Shown: positions 7,685 through 16,407, counted from the first letter of the stretch. The stretch: DNA of 64,000 bases from Streptomyces sp. NBC_00448 (GCF_036014115.1 NZ_CP107913.1:7681501-7745500); one strand, 5' to 3'. A program made the numbers and translations. The notes: generated from the sequence alone by a model not told the origin.

Positions 7685-10153
7685 ATGAGCCAGCAGGGCG
7701 ACGCACGCGGCAGCCAAGAGGACGACTGGTGGCGGCAGTTGTACGACGAGGAGGTCGCCGCCGGAGCTTCGGGCGCCGGGAACGACTCCCTCGACGCGCA
7801 CTTCGACTCGGCGCTGAACGCGATGACGCCGCCGCCCCCGCCCCGGACCGAGACGCTGCGGCTGCGGCGGCCGACCCCGCCGCCCCCTCCGCCGTCATGG
7901 CAGCGGCCGAGCCGTCCGGCACCCCCGCCGCCACCACCGCCGCGCCAGGAGGAGCGCACGGCTCCTCCGCCGCCGCCGTGGGACCCGTGGGCGGCGGCAC
8001 CGACCTTCGCGGAGCCGGCACCGATGCCGGTACAGCGGCAGCCCGAGCGGGAGTTGGCGCCGGAGCCCTTCGCGGAGCCGGCGACGGCGCCGGAACGCGA
8101 GCCCGCCCGGGAGCCCTTCGCCGCGGAGGCGGTGTCCGTCCGGTCCGCGCCGCCCGCGCCGCCGGCCGAGGAGGCGCGCGCCGAGCCCGCGCCGGAACCG
8201 GACCCGGCGTCAGATCCGGAACCGGCACCGGAACCGGTGCGCGACGCGGTGCCCGCGACCGAGCCGGAACCCGCGGTCGAACCCGAGCCCGAACCCGACC
8301 TCGCCGCGGAACCGGTGGCGGAACCCGACGCCGTGCCGGACCCGCGCATGGGCAGCGCGTACGCACCCGCGCCGCGCGCACCCGAGGCCGTACGGGCGCC
8401 GGCGCCCCTGCCCGCGCAGGCGCCGGACGTCCAGGCGGGACCCGAGGCCGCGTACGTACCCGCGCCGGAGTCGGAGTGGCCCGAACCCGTCGCCGAGGCC
8501 GCGCCCGCTGCCGTAGCCGAACCCGCGCCTGAACCCGCGTACGTACCCGCGCCGGAGCCGGAGCGGCCCGAACCCGTCGCCGAGGCCGCGCCCGCTGCCG
8601 TAGCCGAACCCGCGCCCGAACCTGAACCCGAACCCGCTGCCGTAGCCGAACCGGAGGCCGCGCCCGCGCCGGACCCGCGTGCCGCGGAGACGTACGCGCC
8701 GCCGCCCGCCAAGCCCTGGGACGCGTGGGCCACTCCGCGCAGCGCGGCTGCGCCGCTGTCCAGCCCGGCCGCGCCGACGGCCCCGCCCGCGGCCGAGGGC
8801 TGGTCGGCGCGGCTCTCGCAACGACCGCCACAGCCGTCGCCGTCGGCGCAGCCGGCCGAGCAGGAGGCGTCGGCGGTTCCAGAGACGCCCCCCGAGTCGC
8901 CCGGGCGCCCCGAGACCGCCGTGGCGCCCGAGGCCCAAGCGCCCCCGCGAGCGCCGGCCTCCGCGTACACGGACCTGGTCGACGACCCGGCCGGGCCGCC
9001 GCCCGCGCCCCCTGCGCCCGCCCGCCCGCAGCCGCCGGACTCCCCGTACACGGACCTGGTCGACGACCCGGCCGCCGAGCCGGTCCCGCTCCCGGCTCCG
9101 GCTCCGACGCCGGAAGCGCCGCCGCCCGCGTACGCGGAGCCGGTCGACGAGGCGCGCCTGCCTGCGCCGCCGGCCCCTGCCCCGGCCCCACCCATGGTGC
9201 AGCCGCCCGGCGAGACGGTGTTCGCCGAGGGCGAGGTGCGGTGGGCGCCGGAGTTGCCACCCGGGTGGGTGCCCGCGGCCGGGGTGACGCGGGTGGTGGA
9301 CGACGCCGGCACGGAGGTGGGTGTGGTGGGCGGCGGCCCGCCGACGTACGGCCCCGAGCCGACCGCGTGGCCGGAGGCGGACCCCGAGGGGCTGGACGCG
9401 CTGGTCCCCGACACCGTGCTGGACGGGGCGGAGTACGGCGTGATGACGCTGCGGACCGCGGCGGTGCGCGGCGACTCGGCCCGTTACCGCGGCCAGCCGC
9501 GCCGGGACGCGCTGCTGACCGCGCGGTTCGGCACGGGCGACGAGGCGCTGCTGCTGGTGGCGATGGCGAGCGGGGCGCGGGCGGCCGACGACGCGCACCG
9601 TGCCGCGCAGGACGCGGTGCGGTGGATCGCGGGCGCGGTGGGCCGCAGCCGGGCCCGGCTCGCCGACGACCTGCGGGCCGCCCGCCGGGGCTCCCTGAAG
9701 TCGGGGCTGCACCGGCTGACCGACCGCTGCTACGGGCGGCTGCGGGCCCGGGGCGAGGACCTGGGCCTTGCGGAGGGCGCGTACACCGCGTCGGTGCGCT
9801 GCCTGCTGCTGCCGGCCGACCCCGCGTGCCGTATCCGGCTGTTCTTCGGGGTGGGGGAGGGCGGCCTGTTCCGCATCCGGGACGGCGGCTGGCAGGACCT
9901 CGACGTCGCGCCCGACGAGGCGTCCGAGCCGTTCCGGTTCCGGGCCACCGTCGCCCAGCCGGGTGACGCGCTGCTGATGTGCAGCGCCGGCCTGGCCGAG
10001 CCGCTGCGCGGCGAGCCGGAACTCGCCGCCCACCTGGCCGGGCGCTGGGGCCAGGGCCGCGCGCCGGGCCTGGCGGCGTACCTGGCGGACTCCCAGACCC
10101 GGGTGAAGGGCTACGCCGACGACCGCACGGTGGTGACCGTCTGGGATGCGTGA
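7685..10153 (+). CDS. PP2C-like protein with long Pro/Ala/Glu-rich disordered region
   Basis: Protein of 822 residues. Residues 1-45 are an acidic head (EDDWWRQLYDEEV). Residues from about 48 to 560 are low-complexity Pro-Ala-Glu sequence without predicted fold. The last 245 residues resemble a PP2C-type Ser/Thr phosphatase domain (YGVMTLRTAAVRGDSARYRG, LLLVAMASG, final DDRTVVTVW). The usual metal-binding DG motif after strand two is not seen, so catalytic activity is uncertain. The ATG at 7685 was chosen because the longer upstream reading has no family features. The disordered part holds a 29-residue duplication and two copies of YTDLVDDPA. It may be a signalling scaffold; the disordered linker could tether it to a kinase or membrane complex. 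Confidence 0.75.
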   Translation: MSQQGDARGSQEDDWWRQLYDEEVAAGASGAGNDSLDAHFDSALNAMTPPPPPRTETLRLRRPTPPPPPPSWQRPSRPAPPPPPPPRQEERTAPPPPPWDPWAAAPTFAEPAPMPVQRQPERELAPEPFAEPATAPEREPAREPFAAEAVSVRSAPPAPPAEEARAEPAPEPDPASDPEPAPEPVRDAVPATEPEPAVEPEPEPDLAAEPVAEPDAVPDPRMGSAYAPAPRAPEAVRAPAPLPAQAPDVQAGPEAAYVPAPESEWPEPVAEAAPAAVAEPAPEPAYVPAPEPERPEPVAEAAPAAVAEPAPEPEPEPAAVAEPEAAPAPDPRAAETYAPPPAKPWDAWATPRSAAAPLSSPAAPTAPPAAEGWSARLSQRPPQPSPSAQPAEQEASAVPETPPESPGRPETAVAPEAQAPPRAPASAYTDLVDDPAGPPPAPPAPARPQPPDSPYTDLVDDPAAEPVPLPAPAPTPEAPPPAYAEPVDEARLPAPPAPAPAPPMVQPPGETVFAEGEVRWAPELPPGWVPAAGVTRVVDDAGTEVGVVGGGPPTYGPEPTAWPEADPEGLDALVPDTVLDGAEYGVMTLRTAAVRGDSARYRGQPRRDALLTARFGTGDEALLLVAMASGARAADDAHRAAQDAVRWIAGAVGRSRARLADDLRAARRGSLKSGLHRLTDRCYGRLRARGEDLGLAEGAYTASVRCLLLPADPACRIRLFFGVGEGGLFRIRDGGWQDLDVAPDEASEPFRFRATVAQPGDALLMCSAGLAEPLRGEPELAAHLAGRWGQGRAPGLAAYLADSQTRVKGYADDRTVVTVWDA
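8450..8623 (+). repeat. 87-bp tandem duplication inside the PP2C-like gene
   Basis: Two consecutive 87-bp units (8450-8536 and 8537-8623) encode 29-residue repeats beginning AYVPAPE and containing PEPVAEAAPAAVAEPAPEP. The near identity of the DNA points to a recent duplication. The repeat is in frame, so it changes only the length of the disordered linker. Confidence 0.85.
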
Positions 10154-10181
10154 TCGCCCCATCCGTGGGGAGATGGTCACC

Positions 10182-11924
10182 ATGGCGAAGCAGACGGTGG
10201 CCGAGCAGTTCGTCGACGTCCTGGCGCGAGCGGGGGTGCGACGTCTTTACGGGGTGGTCGGCGACAGCCTCAACCCGGTGGTGGACGCGGTGCGCCGCAG
10301 CCGCGCCCTGGAATGGGTGCATGTGCGGCACGAGGAGACCGCGGCGTTCGCGGCCGGCGCCGAGGCCCAGCTCACCGGGCGGCTGGCCGCGTGTGCGGGC
10401 TCCTGCGGCCCCGGCAACCTGCACCTGATCAACGGGCTGTACGACGCGCACCGCTCGATGGCGCCGGTGCTGGCGCTCGCCTCGCACATCCCGAGCAGCG
10501 AGATCGGCACCACGTACTTCCAGGAGACCCACCCCGACCGGATCTTCCAGGAGTGCAGCCACTACAGCGAACTGGTCTCCAACGCCGCCCAGATGCCCCG
10601 GGTGCTGCAGACCGCGATCCAGCACGCGGTCGGCCAGGGCGGGGTGTCGGTGATCAGCCTGCCCGGCGACATCGCGGCCCAGCAGGCACCGCAGCGCACC
10701 GAGGAGCACGCGCTGGTCACGCGGCGCCCCGCGATCCGCCCGGGCGACACCGAGATCGACGAACTGGCCCGGCTGGTGGACCGCGCCCAGCGGGTCACCC
10801 TCTTCTGCGGCAGCGGCACCGCGGGCGCCCACGACGAGGTGATGGACTTCGCGCGGAAGGTCAAGTCCCCGGTCGGGCACGCGCTGCGCGGCAAGGAGTG
10901 GATTCAGTACGACAACCCGTACGACGTCGGCATGAGCGGGCTGCTCGGCTACGGCGCGGCCTACGAGGCCATGCACGAGTGCGACCTGCTGATCCTGCTG
11001 GGCACCGACTTCCCGTACAACGCCTTCCTGCCGGACGACGTGACGATCGTGCAGGTCGATGTGCGTCCCGAACACCTGGGGCGGCGATCGAAGTTGGACC
11101 TCGCGGTGTGGGGGGACGCCGGTGAGACGCTGCGCTGCCTGACGCCGAAGGTGCGCGAGAAGAAGGACCGCGCGTTCCTGGACCGGATGCTGAAGAAGCA
11201 CAGCGACGCGCTGGAGGGCGTCGTGAAGGCGTACACCCGCAAGGTCGACAAGCACGTCCCGATCCACCCGGAGTACGTCGCGTCGGTGCTGGACGAAGTG
11301 GCCGCCGACGACGCGGTGTTCACCGTCGACACCGGGATGTGCAACGTCTGGGCGGCGCGCTACCTGACGCCCAACGGACGGCGGCGGGTGATCGGTTCGT
11401 TCTCGCACGGGTCGATGGCGAACGCGCTGCCGCAGGCGATCGGCGCGCAGTTCCTGGACCTGAAACGGCAGGTCGTGTCGATGTCCGGCGACGGCGGCTT
11501 CAGCATGCTGATGGGCGACTTCCTCACCCTGGTGCAGTACGACCTGCCGGTGAAGGTGGTGCTGTTCAACAACTCCTCGCTCGGCATGGTGGAGTTGGAG
11601 ATGATGGTGGAGGGGCTGCCGGCGTACGGCACCACCAACCACAACCCGGACTTCGCGGCCATCGCGCGGGCCTCCGGCGCCTACGGGGTGCGGGTCGAGA
11701 AGCCGAAGGACCTGCGCGGCGCGCTCAAGGACGCCTTCCGGCACAAGGGACCCGCGCTGGTCGACGTGGTGACCGATCCGCACGCACTGTCCATCCCGCC
11801 GAAGATCACCGGTGAGCAGATCGGTGGGTTTGCGCTGTCGATGGGCCGGACCGTGCTGGACGGCGGCGTCGGCAAGATGGTCCAGCTCGCGCGCTCCAAT
11901 CTGCGCAACGTGCCTCGCCCGTAA
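10182..11924 (+). CDS. poxB: Pyruvate dehydrogenase (quinone), thiamine-dependent
   Basis: Thiamine diphosphate- and FAD-dependent enzyme of 580 residues that decarboxylates pyruvate to acetate and CO2 and passes electrons to quinone at the membrane. The N-terminal PYR domain carries the activating glutamate in HEETAAFAAGAEAQ (Glu51). The central part fits the FAD-binding domain. The C-terminal PP domain has the Mg-TPP motif starting GDGGFSMLMGDF and ending in NN near residues 436-465. ATG at 10182 is preceded by GGGGAG. It starts 28 bp after the PP2C-like gene on the same strand and may be read from the same transcript. In aerobic actinomycetes this enzyme serves overflow or stationary-phase metabolism. 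Confidence 0.9.
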   Translation: MAKQTVAEQFVDVLARAGVRRLYGVVGDSLNPVVDAVRRSRALEWVHVRHEETAAFAAGAEAQLTGRLAACAGSCGPGNLHLINGLYDAHRSMAPVLALASHIPSSEIGTTYFQETHPDRIFQECSHYSELVSNAAQMPRVLQTAIQHAVGQGGVSVISLPGDIAAQQAPQRTEEHALVTRRPAIRPGDTEIDELARLVDRAQRVTLFCGSGTAGAHDEVMDFARKVKSPVGHALRGKEWIQYDNPYDVGMSGLLGYGAAYEAMHECDLLILLGTDFPYNAFLPDDVTIVQVDVRPEHLGRRSKLDLAVWGDAGETLRCLTPKVREKKDRAFLDRMLKKHSDALEGVVKAYTRKVDKHVPIHPEYVASVLDEVAADDAVFTVDTGMCNVWAARYLTPNGRRRVIGSFSHGSMANALPQAIGAQFLDLKRQVVSMSGDGGFSMLMGDFLTLVQYDLPVKVVLFNNSSLGMVELEMMVEGLPAYGTTNHNPDFAAIARASGAYGVRVEKPKDLRGALKDAFRHKGPALVDVVTDPHALSIPPKITGEQIGGFALSMGRTVLDGGVGKMVQLARSNLRNVPRP

Positions 11925-12024
11925 GGGAGTTCATGGGTTCGGCGGCCAGGTCGGCGGTGCCTTTCGGTGACGTCGGCGGGGCCGGTCTGCCGTATCGCCG
12001 GGGACCTGTCAATCCATCGGATGA

Positions 12025-12606
12025 GTGGACGCATCCGTGGTGGGCATGCCTATCGGGAGGGGAACAAGGATCGGTTGGAACGGGGGAAGCAGGACGAATA
12101 TCACGGGGTACCGGTTGCGGCGCGCGGTACGGCGGGCGGATCTGCCCGCCGTGGCCGAAACTCGCAGGGTCCTTCGGGACAACCTGCGGGAGTGGGGCGT
12201 GGCCGCACTGGTGGACACAACGGAACTACTGGCCACCGAACTTCTCACCAACGCACTCCAGCACACCTGCGGGGGCGCCGTGTTGACCGCGACGCTCTCA
12301 CCGGAAGGGTTCCGGCCCGGGGAGCCGGGGCAGCGGCTGCGGATCGAGGTCCGCGACACCGTCGCCCGCCTGCCCCGCCCGCGTCCTCAGCGGTGGGAGC
12401 CCGATCCGGTCGGGGACTACGGCACTTCGGGCCGCGGCCTGCTGCTCGTCGACGCGCTCGCCGACGACTGGGGGGTGCGGCCGTGCGCGGCCGGCGGGAA
12501 GGAGGTCTGGTTCGAACTGAACGCGGAAGCGCTGAACACCGAGGCGCTGAACACCGAAGCGCCGAACGGGGAAGCACTGAACGCGCTGGACGCGGAAACG
12601 GCGTGA
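12025..12606 (+). CDS. Anti-sigma-type ATP-binding protein (HATPase_c)
   Basis: Small regulatory ATPase of the RsbW/SpoIIAB-like group common in Streptomyces, which binds anti-sigma antagonists or sigma factors. The N box is in ELLATELLTNALQHT and the G1 region is GDYGTSGRGLLLVDALADDWG, followed by GGKEVWFEL. The start is uncertain: GTG at 12025, ATG at 12046, and a TTG just before YRLRRAV are all in frame and none has a strong ribosome site. Homologues usually begin near YRLRRAVRRADLPAV. The C-terminus is extended by four degenerate copies of EALNT encoded by a 15-bp minisatellite. No partner sigma factor is adjacent. Confidence 0.78.
   Translation: MDASVVGMPIGRGTRIGWNGGSRTNITGYRLRRAVRRADLPAVAETRRVLRDNLREWGVAALVDTTELLATELLTNALQHTCGGAVLTATLSPEGFRPGEPGQRLRIEVRDTVARLPRPRPQRWEPDPVGDYGTSGRGLLLVDALADDWGVRPCAAGGKEVWFELNAEALNTEALNTEAPNGEALNALDAETA
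12520..12579 (+). repeat. 15-bp minisatellite (4 units) at the 3' end of the ATPase gene
   Basis: Four 15-bp units beginning AAC encode (N)AEAL, (N)TEAL, (N)TEAP and (N)GEAL. The repeats lie after the last conserved residues of the ATPase fold and so give a variable acidic tail. Confidence 0.8.
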
Positions 12607-12667
12607 CCGCGGGTGGACCGGTGTCCACCCGGCAGCCACGCCGCCCGTGTACCGCTGCTTCGGTTGC

Positions 12668-13786
12668 TCAGCCGAACTGACGCTCCAGGTCCTGGAGTTT
12701 GCGCTCCAGGGAGTCCAGCCGGGGCAGCGTCAGCGTGTCGTCCTCGGCGATCAGGTCGATCGTCTTGGGGCCCGACGCCGACGGCTCGGACTGCGAAGCG
12801 AACGGGTCCGACGCGGAGCTGACGGCCGGTGCCTCCTCGCGTACCGGCTGGAGTGCCGGACGCGCCCGCACCGGCAGTTCACCGGACGGCAGTTCGGCCG
12901 AAGGAGATATGGCAGGCTCCGAAGCGGTCTGGCCGGTGCCCGCCGCATTCGCGGCGGGCAGTTCGACCTGGCGGCCGCCCCGGCCACCTCGCGGCCACGG
13001 CCGCCCCTGTCGGGTGATCGCCTTTATCTTCGCCCGCTCCATCCGGTCGTGGTCGCGGCGCCGCAACTCGTTCTGCTCGCGCTGCCGCTTGTCCTCGCGG
13101 ACCTCCTCGACCGCCTCGTCCAGCGAGCGCACGCCCTCCAGCAGCATCAGCGACCAGGCGCCGTACGTCTCCCGCGGGGCGCGCAGCCACCGCACCATCC
13201 GGATCTGCGGCAACGGCCTCGGCACCAGGCCCTGTTCGCGCAGTGCCGCCCGGCGGGTCTGCTTCAGCGCGCGGTCGAAGAGCACCGCGGCCGACAGCGA
13301 CATGCCGGCGAAGAACTGCGGCGCGCCCGCGTGATCCACCCCGCGCGGCGCGTGCACCCAGTTGAACCAGGCCGCTGCGCCGGCGAACATCCACACCAGC
13401 ATGCGCGAGCCGAGGGCGGCGTCGCCGTGGCTGGCCTCGCGGACCGCCAGCACGGAGCAGAACATCGCCGCCCCGTCCAGGCCGAACGGCACCAGGTACT
13501 CCCAGCCGTTCTCCAGGCCGAGGTTCTCCCGCCCGAAGCCGACCAGGCCGTGGAACGACAGTGCGGCGGCCACGGCGGCACAGCAGAACAGCAGCACATA
13601 CGAGGCGCTGCCGTACACCGCTTCCTTGCGGCGGCGGCGCTCCTCGCTGCGCTCCCATGAATCGCCCTGGGTGGCGCTGTCACCGGACGTGCGGCGGTTG
13701 CGGAAGACGAAGACGCAGGCCGCGAGGACGACCAGGCCGATGACGGCCGAGATCATCCAGTCCAGCGATATGTCGGTGATTCTCAT
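12668..13786 (-). CDS. DUF2637 domain-containing membrane protein
   Basis: Membrane protein of 372 residues. Hydrophobic helices lie at about residues 12-28, 61-80, 95-115, 130-145 and 160-175, matching the DUF2637 family of streptomycete chromosomes and integrative elements. The remainder is cytoplasmic: a charged stretch (EEVREDKRQREQNELRRRDHDRMERAKIK) likely to be coiled coil, then a low-complexity segment, and a terminal amphipathic helix LDSLERKLQDLERQFG. Function is unknown. It stands alone, converging on the ATPase gene 61 bp away. Confidence 0.82.
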   Translation of the reverse strand: MRITDISLDWMISAVIGLVVLAACVFVFRNRRTSGDSATQGDSWERSEERRRRKEAVYGSASYVLLFCCAAVAAALSFHGLVGFGRENLGLENGWEYLVPFGLDGAAMFCSVLAVREASHGDAALGSRMLVWMFAGAAAWFNWVHAPRGVDHAGAPQFFAGMSLSAAVLFDRALKQTRRAALREQGLVPRPLPQIRMVRWLRAPRETYGAWSLMLLEGVRSLDEAVEEVREDKRQREQNELRRRDHDRMERAKIKAITRQGRPWPRGGRGGRQVELPAANAAGTGQTASEPAISPSAELPSGELPVRARPALQPVREEAPAVSSASDPFASQSEPSASGPKTIDLIAEDDTLTLPRLDSLERKLQDLERQFG

Positions 13787-13965
13787 ATGCGATTCCTCGT
13801 GTCGCTTCCGTCGCGCTCGGGCCGTGGGGACTGCTTACGACCGACATCATCGTGCAGAGCGCGGATGGGTGCAGACGTTACGGCACAAGAGCACGCGTAT
13901 GGTTCCCGGGTGCTCGAACTCGCGTGCCAGAACGGCTTAGTTGAGCGAGATCGTAGCGTGGACGG

Positions 13966-14787
13966 TCAGGCCGCGGACGCACGGCGGTCGATCCGGGCCG
14001 GTGCGCGCAGCCGCGGACAGGTGGTGCAGGTGTCCGTGGGGCTGATGGTGTAGTAAAGGCAGCAGGTGAGCCGGGTGCGCGACGCCGCTGCGCACTCCGT
14101 CCCGGCTGACGGTCCGTCAATCCGCGTACCCGGACGGAACCCCGCGGAGCCCGGAAAAGGGTGGGTGCCGCCCGGCAGCAGAGCGGCCAGTTCGGCCACC
14201 GCGCGCTCCTCCTGGTCGAACAACCGGCCGACATACCAGAGCCCTTCGGTGATCTCGTCGGTGACCATGCCCCACAGGGCGTGTCGGCCGCGTCGCAGCA
14301 GCGGGCCGAAGCCCGCGAGGACCGGCGCGACATGGTCGGCGATCGCCGCCCGCAGCTCGTCGCGCAGCGCGGCCGGGTGCGGCGCCGTCCGCGCGCCGGG
14401 CAGTGTCGCGGCCGGGTCGTCCGGCAGGCAGCTGAACGACCGGGTGCGCACCGTGATCCGTCCGGTGGCGGGGTGGAACGCCACGTCGCCGACCGGCAGC
14501 CGCGGCACCCTGCCGTGCAGGAACCACGGCACCGTGAACAGCAGGCACGCCGGCCACAGGTACCGGTGCAGTGCGAGGGTCGCCGCGACGTCCGGGCGCG
14601 GCGGGCGCTCGCGCTTCCGGGTCGACTCCGCCGTGGCGTTCGTCACGAACGCGTCCAGCGCGGCGCCGCCCGCGGCGAGCTCGCCCGCCCCGATCCAGCC
14701 CGCGCCGGAGGACGGCGGGGCAGCGGTGATCCGCAGTTGCGGGAAGACCGCGGACAGCCGGGCATAGGAGGCGCTGGTCGCAGGCAT
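13966..14787 (-). CDS. FhuF-like (2Fe-2S) ferric siderophore reductase
   Basis: Cytoplasmic iron reductase-like protein of 273 residues that would release iron from imported ferric siderophores. The C-terminus carries the family signature CC-x10-C-x2-C (Cys242, Cys243, Cys254, Cys257), ligands of an unusual 2Fe-2S cluster, within the TCCLYYT...CTTC segment. Upstream residues contain the conserved LLRRGRHALWGMVTDEI region. The ATG at 14787 directly abuts an iron-box palindrome, leaving no room for a Shine-Dalgarno, so a leaderless transcript is likely. Regulation by a DmdR/IdeR-type repressor fits the predicted role. No siderophore biosynthesis or transport gene is adjacent. Confidence 0.85.
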   Translation of the reverse strand: MPATSASYARLSAVFPQLRITAAPPSSGAGWIGAGELAAGGAALDAFVTNATAESTRKRERPPRPDVAATLALHRYLWPACLLFTVPWFLHGRVPRLPVGDVAFHPATGRITVRTRSFSCLPDDPAATLPGARTAPHPAALRDELRAAIADHVAPVLAGFGPLLRRGRHALWGMVTDEITEGLWYVGRLFDQEERAVAELAALLPGGTHPFPGSAGFRPGTRIDGPSAGTECAAASRTRLTCCLYYTISPTDTCTTCPRLRAPARIDRRASAA

Positions 14788-14803
14788 GGTAAGGCTTACC
14801 TTA
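14788..14803 (-). promoter_or_regulatory. Iron box (DmdR/IdeR-type operator)
   Basis: Read on the minus strand the sequence is TAAGGTAAGCCTTACC. It contains perfect 6-bp arms (GGTAAG/CTTACC) and agrees at most positions with the actinobacterial iron box TTAGGTTAGGCTAACCTAA. It ends at the base before the FhuF-like start codon. Confidence 0.7.
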
Positions 14804-15010
14804 GCGGCCCGGGCGAGGGATTACGCCAGCGGCCGTACGCCGGACGAGTGAGTGCGCCGGAGCGCGGTACGGGCGCGGGTGGCGCCGCGGGTGGCGGTTG
14901 CGTGCCGGTCGCCCGGGCGTGGCGTGCGGGGTGGGGCCTCGGGGTCGATGCGTGGCCGTGCGGCGGGTGGACGGGCGGCCCGGGGGACTGGGCGGGCGGA
15001 TGGTCGTACG

Positions 15011-15025
15011 GTCCGATGATCGGAC
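15011..15025. promoter_or_regulatory. Palindrome upstream of GntR gene
   Basis: GTCCGATGATCGGAC has perfect 7-bp arms around a single central G. It lies 61 bp before the GntR start, with another GTCGGAC half-site at 15031-15037. It is a candidate autoregulatory operator. Confidence 0.5.
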
Positions 15026-15086
15026 GTAAGGTCGGACGGATTTCCTGGACAGATTCCCGGACAGCGGTGGAGAGGGGCGGGACCCG

Positions 15087-15779
15087 GTGGAGCGAGCCGC
15101 GCCCATAGTGCCGCCCGCGCGGGTGCCCGAGCGGCTGTCCGTACGCGACCAGGTGCTCGACGCGCTGCGCGCCGCGATCGTCTCCGGGCGGCTCGCACCC
15201 GGCTCCGTGCACTCCGCTCCCGAGCTGGCCGAGCGGTACCGCGTCTCCGCGACCCCGGTCCGCGAGGCGATGCAGCTGCTCGCCCGCGAGGGCGCCGTCG
15301 AGGTGCTGCCCAACCGCGGCTTCCGCGTGGCCGAGCACACCGCGCGCGACCTCGCCGAGCTGGCGCAGGTGCGGGCGCTGCTCGAAGGGCCCGTGGTGCT
15401 CGGGCTCACCCGTACGGTGCCGGTCGCCCGCTGGGAGCGGTTGCGGCCGCTCGCGGACGAGGCGGTCGTGCTGGCGGTCCGCGGCGACCTCGGGGGGTAC
15501 GCCGAGGCCGACCGCGCGTTCCACCGGGCCGTGCTGCAGCTGTCCGGCAACCTCCACCTGGTCGCTGTCGCGGACGAGGTGCACCGGCGTACGCAGTGGC
15601 CCGCGGCCTTGCCGCAGCGGAAGGGGGGTGGCGTGCGGGATCGGGATCGGCTGGTCGCCGACGCCACGGAGCACTGCGTGCTGCTCGATGCGGTCGCCGC
15701 CGGCGAGGAGGGGGCCGTGGCGGATGCGGTGCGGCGGCACTTCGGTGGGGGTGCGGTGGGGGAGGGCGTTCACGGCTGA
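15087..15779 (+). CDS. GntR family regulator, FadR/FCD type
   Basis: Transcription factor of 230 residues. The N-terminal winged helix contains RDQVLDALRAAIVSGRLAPGS and the recognition region APELAERYRVSATPVREAMQLLAREG. The C-terminal FCD all-helical effector domain carries the metal/ligand motif ADRAFHRAVLQLSGN. Such proteins usually sense small carboxylates. GTG start at 15087. No metabolic gene is adjacent, so the effector is unknown. A palindrome upstream suggests self-control. Confidence 0.88.
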   Translation: MERAAPIVPPARVPERLSVRDQVLDALRAAIVSGRLAPGSVHSAPELAERYRVSATPVREAMQLLAREGAVEVLPNRGFRVAEHTARDLAELAQVRALLEGPVVLGLTRTVPVARWERLRPLADEAVVLAVRGDLGGYAEADRAFHRAVLQLSGNLHLVAVADEVHRRTQWPAALPQRKGGGVRDRDRLVADATEHCVLLDAVAAGEEGAVADAVRRHFGGGAVGEGVHG

Positions 15780-16407
15780 GGGTGCGGCGGACCGCGCGCT
15801 CGGCCGTGCCCGTGGCGTGCCGGGCCCGTGGGCCCAGCCCCACCGTGAGGTTCCCGGACCCCCGGCCGGTGGGCGGCTGGTCGCGCAGTTCCGCCCCCTG
15901 GCATCGCCGGGAGGCGCCCCCAGCGCCCGTTGGTTCGTTGCCGTCTTCCGCGACGGTGCCCCCGCGCCCCTTGTTTTGTCGCCCTCTTCCGTCACGGCGC
16001 CCGGGGTGGGGGAACCGGCCATTGTGGCTGAAGGGGTTGGGGAGGTATTCGGCCGTTCGGCGGGGCCGGGTGGAGGCCGCGCGGCAGGGGCCCGTACACC
16101 CGTTGGCGGGACGGCGGGTGTATACGAACGGGTTCGCGGAACTGCTTCCTCCACTTTTTCGGCCCGCTTACCCCAATGTCTCGCAAAGTCGTACCCAGAC
16201 CCTTGACGGAGGGTCATCAGTGCGCACGCGGCGGGGCATTTATGCAGGCCACTCATATGATGACCGAAAGTTGCTTACTACATACACCGGTCTTCCGGCT
16301 GCCGTTGACGGGCGGACCGCGGCGGATCGACCATCCGTTTAGGTGCTCAATACACATGATTCGTGTTGCGAACACGTTGCGTGTGACCGAGTGGACGGAG
16401 AAGTCGC
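15780..16407. other. 628-bp intergenic region upstream of asnB
   Basis: No credible gene was found. The left part (15866-15900) holds a copy of a streptomycete extragenic repeat. Around 16090-16131 lies an imperfect inverted repeat, with ACACCCG and CGGGTGT arms and a GC-rich loop. The last 250 bp is less GC-rich and probably contains the asnB promoter; I could not identify a clear -10/-35 pair. Confidence 0.6.
15866..15900 (+). repeat. Streptomycete extragenic repeat, copy 1
   Basis: CCGGTGGGCGGCTGGTCGCG and the CAGTTCC that follows are nearly repeated at 55982-56020 and in diverged form at 39496-39560. All three copies lie between genes. The 16-mer CTGGTCGCGCAGTTCC is identical in copies 1 and 3. 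Confidence 0.7.

Noticed and set aside
8210..10183. Arg/Gly-rich 657-codon minus-strand frame opposite the PP2C-like gene
   Set aside because: It simply mirrors the Pro/Ala/Glu repeats on the other strand.
11933..12286. 117-codon frame in the gap before the ATPase gene
   Set aside because: Overlaps the conserved ATPase fold in another frame, with no ribosome binding site or family.
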